From UBA9732 sp031935845 (GTDB lineage: Bacteria; Spirochaetota; Spirochaetia; Sphaerochaetales; Sphaerochaetaceae), in NCBI GenBank assembly GCA_031935845.1, contig JAJBWA010000110.1, forward strand, positions 1 through 20,719: DNA of 20,719 nucleotides, read 5' to 3'. Every line of letters starts with the position of its first letter. The stretch's first letter is position 1. A model generated the notes under the pieces. The model was not told the origin of the DNA, did not search any database, and was given only the letters and a program-made list of their open reading frames with translations. Shown piece by piece: positions 15,613-20,719 of the stretch. The translations under genes and the position numbers were made by a program.

Positions 15613-17259
15613 TTACAACCGCCCCAGGAGCTCCCTGGCATGGGACAGAGAGATATCGTTCTCCTCACCGCTGAGCATGCGTGCGATCTCGTGCACCCTG
15701 TCCTCTCCGTCCACCTGTTTCAGGTGCGTGAAGGTGCGTCCGCCGCTCACGGTCTTGGTCACGACCATCTGTGTGTCGGCCACGCTTGCAATGCCTGCAA
15801 GGTGGGTAATGGCAATCACCTGCTTTGTGCGGGAAAGACCGCTCATGCACTTTGCCAGACTCAGTGCAACCGCACCGCCTATACCGGAGTCGATTTCATC
15901 GAACACCTGCGTCTGGATGCTGTCCGCCTTGGAAAGGACCGTCTTGAGAGCCAGCATCACACGGCTGAGCTCTCCGCCCGATGCAATCTCCCTTATGGGC
16001 TTGACCGGCTCTCCGGGGTTGGCGCTTATCATGAACGAGATCTGGTCCGAACCATGGGCTCCTGCCTTGGCGTCGGTGATTTCGATACGGAAGACGGCGT
16101 TGGGCATGCCCAGGGTCCTGAGGACCTCTTCAATGTCCTTCTCAAGCACCTGAGCATTCTTTTTCCTGGCTTCGCTGAGCTTGCGGGCTATCGATTCATA
16201 ATCCCTGACGGCCCTCTCCAGATCCTGCTCACACCTGCGCAGGTATTCCTCCGAGTTCTGGGCCATGTCCAGGGTCTCCCTTGAGTTCTCCGCAAATGAA
16301 AGAACATCGGCAAGGGTCGGCCCGTATTTGCGCTTGAGCTTCTGAAGCGTGGCAAGACGGTCCTGCATGCTGTTGACGGAGTCCTGGGAATAGTCCACGG
16401 ATGAAAGATAATCCTTCAGTCCCGAAGCAATATCCTCGGTCTCGATCCTTGCGCTCTCCAGCCTTGCCGTGAAATCAGCAAGCCCGGGATCGACCTTGGA
16501 TGCCCTTGAGACCGATGAGATTGCATCATATATGCCGGTCCTCACATCCTTGAGACGGTCGTTGCAGAGCGTCACGTTCTCGTAGATTGATTCGAACTGT
16601 CCCAGGATGCGGATCCTGTCCTTGAGCTCATCGTCCTCGCCCATCACCGGGCGCGCGTTCTCTATTTCCTCAAGGGCAAACTGCAGGTAGTCCTGCTGCC
16701 TGCGGCCCTCCACAAGCTTTCTCTCAAGTTCTTCCTTCTGATGGGTAAGGCTGCCGATGAGCCTGAAGGCCTCCTGACAGTCGGAAAGCAGCGGATCGTT
16801 ATGGGAATAGGAATCGAGTATGCGGCGCTGTCTGTCGCTGACAAGCAGGCTCTGGTGCTCGCTCTGGCCGTGCATGTCTATCAGACTCTCTGCAAGGATT
16901 CCGAGATCCTGGCGGGAGAAAAGCTGCCCCTGCACATGGATAAGGGATCTGCCGCCGTTGGACATGACGGTGCGCATGAAGAACAGCACTACGTCTTCAG
17001 GCTCCAAACCGCGTTCGGAGAGCCAACGACGTATCTCATGGCCTTCGGGAACGGACAGTACGGCATCGATGACTATCTCTTCGGCACCGCTTCTGACCGC
17101 ACCGGTATCAGCCTTCTCCCCCATCAGCAGCCCCAGGGCACCAAGGATGATTGACTTTCCGGATCCGGTCTCTCCCGTTATGACGTTGAAGCCTTCGGAG
17201 AAATCGACGCAGAGGTTTTCTATGAGAGCGAAGTTCCGGATCTCCAGATGCTCAAGCAT
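15613..17259 (-). CDS. recN: DNA repair protein RecN
   Basis: A 548-aa SMC-like ATPase that acts in double-strand break repair. The N-terminal head has FNVITGETGSGKS with Walker A at 29-36. A central antiparallel coiled coil runs about 150-380. The C-terminal head has the signature ASGGELSR (426-433), Walker B VFDEIDSGIGG (452-462) and the switch region ITHLAGIA (484-491). The usual family sequence in that place is ITHLPQ(V/I)A, so the Pro-Gln pair is replaced by Ala-Gly here. The length is normal (about 550). Its start overlaps the NAD kinase stop by 8 nt, with GGAGG 6 nt upstream inside that gene, so the two are translationally coupled. Neighbouring NAD kinase and recN genes are common in bacteria. 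Confidence 0.96.
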   Translation of the reverse strand: MLEHLEIRNFALIENLCVDFSEGFNVITGETGSGKSIILGALGLLMGEKADTGAVRSGAEEIVIDAVLSVPEGHEIRRWLSERGLEPEDVVLFFMRTVMSNGGRSLIHVQGQLFSRQDLGILAESLIDMHGQSEHQSLLVSDRQRRILDSYSHNDPLLSDCQEAFRLIGSLTHQKEELERKLVEGRRQQDYLQFALEEIENARPVMGEDDELKDRIRILGQFESIYENVTLCNDRLKDVRTGIYDAISSVSRASKVDPGLADFTARLESARIETEDIASGLKDYLSSVDYSQDSVNSMQDRLATLQKLKRKYGPTLADVLSFAENSRETLDMAQNSEEYLRRCEQDLERAVRDYESIARKLSEARKKNAQVLEKDIEEVLRTLGMPNAVFRIEITDAKAGAHGSDQISFMISANPGEPVKPIREIASGGELSRVMLALKTVLSKADSIQTQVFDEIDSGIGGAVALSLAKCMSGLSRTKQVIAITHLAGIASVADTQMVVTKTVSGGRTFTHLKQVDGEDRVHEIARMLSGEENDISLSHARELLGRL

Positions 17260-18112
17260 TGAAACCTCCGGCCCAGCCCAGCTTGTCCCTCAGGACCTCT
17301 ATGAAGCGCCTTGATGTATTCTCGACGAACAGAGCCCTGCTCTTTCCCTGTGTGACTGTGATACGGTCTCCCTCACACACGGTGAAGACCTCATGGCCGT
17401 CGCAGGTGAGAGCCACTTCAGTATTCTGGCGGGGAAGCACGATCTCGACCCTGGTGTCACTGCCGCCTACCAGAGGCCTTACGCTCATTGCGAACGGACA
17501 TATGGGATTGATTATCATTGCATCGAGGGATGCATCGAGAATCGGACCGCCGGCAGAGAGGCTGTAGGCCGTAGATCCCGTAGATGTTGCGATTATGATT
17601 CCGTCGCCCTTGAGATTGGCAGCCAGCGTGCCGTTCACAAGGAGATCCATTCTGGCCATCCTTGCATGGGTCACGGCGGAAACGGTGACATCGTTGAGGG
17701 AGCTTGATGAGAAAACTTCTTTTCCTCCGCGGATTACCTGTACGTCCAGCATCATCCTTGAGAACACATTGCTCTTTCCCGATGCATATTCCCCGAAGAC
17801 CCTCTCGACTTCCGACGCCGGAGTATCAGCGATATAGCCGAATGTTCCGAGATTGACTGCAAGAATCGGAATTCCCCTGCCCTTGAGCAGGCCCGCGCAG
17901 GTAAGAACGGTTCCGTCTCCCCCCAGAGAGATGGCAAGGTCGCAGTCAGGGACAACAATCTTCATGTCGTCGACCGATGAAGTAAGCATGATGAGCTGAG
18001 TGTCTATGCCTCTTGCAGACAGATAGTCCGTCAGACGCGAACAGATTCCGTCCACGTCCTTCTTGCTGGAATTGGCCAGGATAACAACTTTACCGATTTG
18101 TCTGCTGCTCAT
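17252..18112 (-). CDS. nadK: NAD kinase
   Basis: A 286-aa cytoplasmic enzyme that phosphorylates NAD to NADP, the only known route to NADP. Landmarks are GGDGT (64-68) with catalytic Asp66, NLGTFGYIAD (87-96), ND at 140-141, and the glycine-rich DGIIIATSTGSTAYS (170-184). The end, IEVLRDKLGW (271-280), is typical. I place the start at 18112 because GGAGG lies 4 nt upstream. An ATG at 18136 would add eight residues and overlap the upstream stop by ATGA, but it has no Shine-Dalgarno; both are possible. It lies between the DegT-fold gene and recN in one run. Confidence 0.95.
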   Translation of the reverse strand: MSSRQIGKVVILANSSKKDVDGICSRLTDYLSARGIDTQLIMLTSSVDDMKIVVPDCDLAISLGGDGTVLTCAGLLKGRGIPILAVNLGTFGYIADTPASEVERVFGEYASGKSNVFSRMMLDVQVIRGGKEVFSSSSLNDVTVSAVTHARMARMDLLVNGTLAANLKGDGIIIATSTGSTAYSLSAGGPILDASLDAMIINPICPFAMSVRPLVGGSDTRVEIVLPRQNTEVALTCDGHEVFTVCEGDRITVTQGKSRALFVENTSRRFIEVLRDKLGWAGGFNA

Positions 18113-18132
18113 GATGCCTCCGTCAACTGCGC

Positions 18133-19170
18133 TCATGGAAGATGGGCGATGACCCTCGAGATACTCTCGATCTCGCTCTGATACAGGAACGTGTAAAGCG
18201 GGAAACTCACCGCCCGATAGAAAAACGATGATGCCACCGGCATGTTCTCGAACGGATCTCCCTCATAATCCTTTATCAGACAGTCCGCAAAAGCCATGCG
18301 CGCAGGAACATCGTACTTTGCAGCGAACTTGACGGCCTCATCGGGCTTTGAGTCCAGCTGCACGGCAAAACCGCTGGCATCGGACTCGAAATCAGTAAGC
18401 GTAAGCCCGAACTGCTTCCTGCCGCTCTTTGCCAGTGCCTGCTGATAGACCTTGAGGATATCGCGCCTCTTTTCCAGGTTCTCCTCGAGGTTGGAAAGCT
18501 GGACCAGTCCCAGTGCGGCGTTCATGTCCGGCATGGACAGGTATTTGGACGGCCGTTTTCCCCTGAGGGCATTCACGTATTCGCCCCTGACGGCCATGAC
18601 CGCACCGCCGCCTGCAGACACAACGCACTCATCCTCCAGGGCACAGACGACAATCTGCCCCAGGCATCCTGCATACAGCTCATCCTTTATGCGGGATCCG
18701 ATGCTCTCGCTGATGTCTTCTATAATCTTGACGCTGCTGTAGTCGCAGCTCTCCACGTATGTAGTCTGTTCATTGAATCTGGCCGGCAATGTCCCGTAGT
18801 TCTCATAAAGCATGAGAATTTCGGCCCCACTGCCCGCAATCAGGCCATCGTTCGGGCATCCAGTATCCCTGTCGATATCCACTATCACCATCTCGGCCCC
18901 GATGCCTTCGATGACGCTGCGGTAGACTGAAGGAGAAAGCGGAGACACCGCCACCTTTGTTCCACGGCCTGCACCCATGACCCTGAGGGCCTCGGAAAGG
19001 CACTCCGGATACGTTCTGTACGCCACACCGGAAGAGGCCTTGACTGTATCACAGAAAAGCTGCACGAAGGAACGGGCCCTCTCTCCGGGGCCGATCTTCT
19101 CGTTGACCATAGTCTGCAGGACACTGTCCATATCCCGCCTTCTCAGCGTAGGTTTGTAGAACTGAATCAT
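18133..19170 (-). CDS. DegT/DnrJ/EryC1/StrS-fold protein, apparently without PLP lysine
   Basis: A 345-aa protein resembling the sugar aminotransferase (DegT/StrS) family. It opens FYKPTLRRRDMDSVLQTM, and has EDISESIGS (151-159) in place of the usual EDxAxAxG, then an AGCLGQIVVCA strand and SAGGGAVMAV (185-194), which matches the GEGG region. The Schiff-base lysine expected a few residues before that GGG is missing: residues 163-204 contain no lysine, and the aligned position is Glu181 or Cys182. It therefore looks non-catalytic. The ATG at 19170 is chosen because the family sequence begins there; TTG codons at 19191 and 19209 are in frame but less likely. It is the first gene of the run with nadK and recN; its role is unknown. 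Confidence 0.75.
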   Translation of the reverse strand: MIQFYKPTLRRRDMDSVLQTMVNEKIGPGERARSFVQLFCDTVKASSGVAYRTYPECLSEALRVMGAGRGTKVAVSPLSPSVYRSVIEGIGAEMVIVDIDRDTGCPNDGLIAGSGAEILMLYENYGTLPARFNEQTTYVESCDYSSVKIIEDISESIGSRIKDELYAGCLGQIVVCALEDECVVSAGGGAVMAVRGEYVNALRGKRPSKYLSMPDMNAALGLVQLSNLEENLEKRRDILKVYQQALAKSGRKQFGLTLTDFESDASGFAVQLDSKPDEAVKFAAKYDVPARMAFADCLIKDYEGDPFENMPVASSFFYRAVSFPLYTFLYQSEIESISRVIAHLP

Positions 19171-19180
19171 GATACTATGA

Positions 19181-19209
19181 ATAGTAATCAAGATTCCTTT
19201 TTTACGCAA
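19181..19209 (-). promoter_or_regulatory. Candidate promoter of the DegT-nadK-recN run
   Basis: On the minus strand: TTGCGT (19204-19209), 17-bp spacer, TACTAT (19181-19186, 4 of 6). The ATG is only 10 nt beyond the -10, so the leader would be a few nt. The sequence at 19171-19189 is a near-palindrome (GATACTAT and ATAGTAATC, one bulge), which could be an operator over the -10. The -35 overlaps the divergent MFS promoter. Confidence 0.4.
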
Positions 19210-19228
19210 CGTGTTGTAGAATTATAAA
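19201..19228 (+). promoter_or_regulatory. Candidate promoter of the MFS transporter gene
   Basis: TTTACG (19201-19206, 4 of 6), 16-bp spacer, TATAAA (19223-19228, 5 of 6). Transcription would start near 19235, about 30 nt before the ATG, leaving AGGAGA at 19251-19256 in the leader. Confidence 0.45.
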
Positions 19229-19263
19229 CCGTAGGGCCTCTTGCCCTCTCAGGAGATTGAAAA

Positions 19264-20640
19264 ATGCTTAAACTCAACAAGAAGAGAACATTCCTCATCG
19301 GATTTGCCTTCTTCGGAATCCTTCTGCTCTGGCAGGTCTATGACTCATGGTGTCCCACCCTGCTGACGGAAATCATCAAGACAAAGCTCGGCAGGACCGA
19401 TGAACTCGAGGTCCAGTGGCTTGTCGGTATCATCATGGCCTGCGACAACCTGGCGGCCCTGATCCTGCTTCCCATATTCGGAAGCCTCTCGGACAAGACG
19501 CATACAAAGATCGGAAAGAGAATGCCGTACATCCTTGTCGGAACGTTCGTTTCCGCAGTGGCATTCCCGTTCATCCCCCTCTTCTTCCATCTGAACAAGA
19601 TCGGCGCGATGATCGCCATGATGGCCATAGTCCTTCTGTTCATGATGATGTACCGCAACCCGGCAGTCGCCCTCATGCCTGATATCACTCCCAAGCCGCT
19701 CAGGGCAAAGGCCAACGGAATCATCAACATCATGGGATATTTCGGCGGAGCATTCGCCACCGTCCTGGGTATGGTGTTCGTCCTTTCAGGTTATCTTACC
19801 AAAGACCAGAAGAACCTGATGACCATAGAGCTTCCGTTCGTGATTGCATCCGTGCTGATGGTCATTTCAGCACTGGTACTCTTCTTCACCATCAAGGAAA
19901 ACAAGGTCGAGGAAGAAATCAGGGATGAGCTTGAGGAAGGCGAGCGCATGGCAGCCATCGCAGATCCCGTAGATGACGACAAACCCATGTCAAAGGCAAA
20001 CAGGATCATGCTGTTCGCAATCCTCGGCGCAGAGTTCCTCTGGTTCATGTCCGACAACGCTCTCGGCACATATCTCAACAACTATGTCTATTACGCAATG
20101 GGTGCTGCCACAAGCAACACTTCCATGATGGTCATAGCCGGTGGTCTGGCTTCCGTCATCGGATTCGCCACGGCAGGTTTCATAGCAGACAAGATCGGAA
20201 GAAAGTGGACGATCTCCACGGGACTGTGCCTTACTGTACTGGGTCTGATCATAATGTGCTTCATAAAGGCAAGCACCACTGTCATGGATTCCGGACTGCG
20301 CGTATTCCCGAAGCTGCTGCTGGTTGTATGGGTCATCAAGGGATACGGTATGGCTCTGGTCCACAACTGCTCCTTCCCGATGGTCGTAGAGCTCTGCTCA
20401 TCAAAGAAGATCGGAAAATTCACCGGATACTACTATGCATCAAGCATGGCAGCCCAGACGGTCACTCCCGTCCTGCTGGGTCTGATCCTCAGGGCAAGCA
20501 GAGCATGGAGCGTCCTGCCCAAGTATGCAACGATCCTCACATTCCTTTCGTTCCTGGTATTCACCTTCTGCGTCAAGAACATCAAGGCAAAGAAGGTCTC
20601 CAACGCAAAGGGCCTCGAGGCACTGGGCAACGAAGACTGA
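19264..20640 (+). CDS. MFS transporter, SLC45/GPH-like sugar carrier family
   Basis: A 458-aa inner-membrane carrier with about 12 hydrophobic segments in two halves joined by an acidic cytoplasmic loop (about 215-245). The major-facilitator loop motif is seen as GSLSDKTHTKIGKRMPY (73-89), repeated in weaker form as GFIADKIGRKW in the second half. MYRNPAVALMPDITP (about 129-143) is typical of the SLC45-like bacterial subgroup, which is linked to sugar uptake by proton symport. The substrate cannot be told from sequence. The start at 19264 has AGGAGA 7 nt upstream. It forms a single-gene unit with its own terminator, divergent from the DegT-fold gene. Confidence 0.88.
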   Translation: MLKLNKKRTFLIGFAFFGILLLWQVYDSWCPTLLTEIIKTKLGRTDELEVQWLVGIIMACDNLAALILLPIFGSLSDKTHTKIGKRMPYILVGTFVSAVAFPFIPLFFHLNKIGAMIAMMAIVLLFMMMYRNPAVALMPDITPKPLRAKANGIINIMGYFGGAFATVLGMVFVLSGYLTKDQKNLMTIELPFVIASVLMVISALVLFFTIKENKVEEEIRDELEEGERMAAIADPVDDDKPMSKANRIMLFAILGAEFLWFMSDNALGTYLNNYVYYAMGAATSNTSMMVIAGGLASVIGFATAGFIADKIGRKWTISTGLCLTVLGLIIMCFIKASTTVMDSGLRVFPKLLLVVWVIKGYGMALVHNCSFPMVVELCSSKKIGKFTGYYYASSMAAQTVTPVLLGLILRASRAWSVLPKYATILTFLSFLVFTFCVKNIKAKKVSNAKGLEALGNED

Positions 20641-20660
20641 TTCCTATTACTCATCCACAC

Positions 20661-20691
20661 AAAAGGCGGAGCATTCCTCCGCCTTTTTTTT
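20661..20691 (+). terminator. Intrinsic terminator after the MFS gene
   Basis: An 11-bp perfect stem, AAAAGGCGGAG (20661-20671) and CTCCGCCTTTT (20677-20687), closes on loop CATTC. Eight T (20684-20691) follow the GC part, then GTCT. Outer CCACA (20656-20660) and TGTGG could extend the fold. Confidence 0.95.
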
Positions 20692-20719
20692 GTCTGTGGT
20701 ATTCGTGTCATTTGAGTCA

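Noticed and set aside
1..20719. Mobile element, defence island, prophage or biosynthetic cluster
   Set aside because: There are no integrase, transposase, terminal repeats, restriction, Cas, toxin-antitoxin or synthase genes, and composition looks even across the coding regions.

Overview
The window is about 20.7 kb of bacterial chromosome carrying 17 protein-coding genes, densely packed with short AT-richer gaps, strong AGGAGG-type ribosome binding sites and clear intrinsic terminators. I see no rRNA, tRNA, CRISPR array, insertion sequence, phage gene or toxin-antitoxin pair. The gene set points to an anaerobic, fermentative spirochaete, perhaps near Sphaerochaeta or Treponema. The main reasons are a long (552 aa) pyrophosphate-dependent phosphofructokinase, a DUF4912 protein paired with a GH57 glucan enzyme, and a TrpX-type ABC importer. 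This is an inference from gene content, not a sequence match.

Layout. 1-1403: a cation diffusion facilitator on the minus strand, with a pair of palindromic repeats beyond its end. 1404-3774: a two-gene ABC-2 exporter (ATPase, permease) closed by a terminator. 3890-6735: a strong promoter and a three-gene ABC importer (binding protein, permease, ATPase), closed by a 17-bp-stem terminator that probably also serves the convergent operon. 6761-8156: purine nucleoside phosphorylase and a YaiI-type DUF188 protein on the minus strand. 8239-9955: the PPi-phosphofructokinase as a single-gene unit. 10039-13116: an LUD-domain protein tightly followed by a membrane GGDEF/EAL protein whose GGDEF site is degenerate. 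13206-19170: a five-gene minus-strand run, transcribed as DegT-fold protein, NAD kinase, RecN, DUF4912 protein, GH57 enzyme, with an internal near-consensus promoter before the last two. 19264-20691: an MFS sugar-type transporter with its own terminator.

Functionally the window combines central carbon metabolism (PPi-PFK, GH57 glucan enzyme, sugar-type MFS), nucleoside salvage, cofactor supply and repair (NAD kinase, RecN), uptake and export, and c-di-GMP turnover. Most of it is ordinary core genome. The points most worth a second look are: a DegT/StrS-fold protein with no PLP lysine in the usual place; a shared GTCT immediately after the U-tract of all three one-directional terminators; minus-strand genes that lack a Shine-Dalgarno and have a -10-like box right before the ATG, suggesting leaderless mRNAs; and a tandem pair of 32-bp palindromic units at the left edge. 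I found no convincing new multi-gene system.
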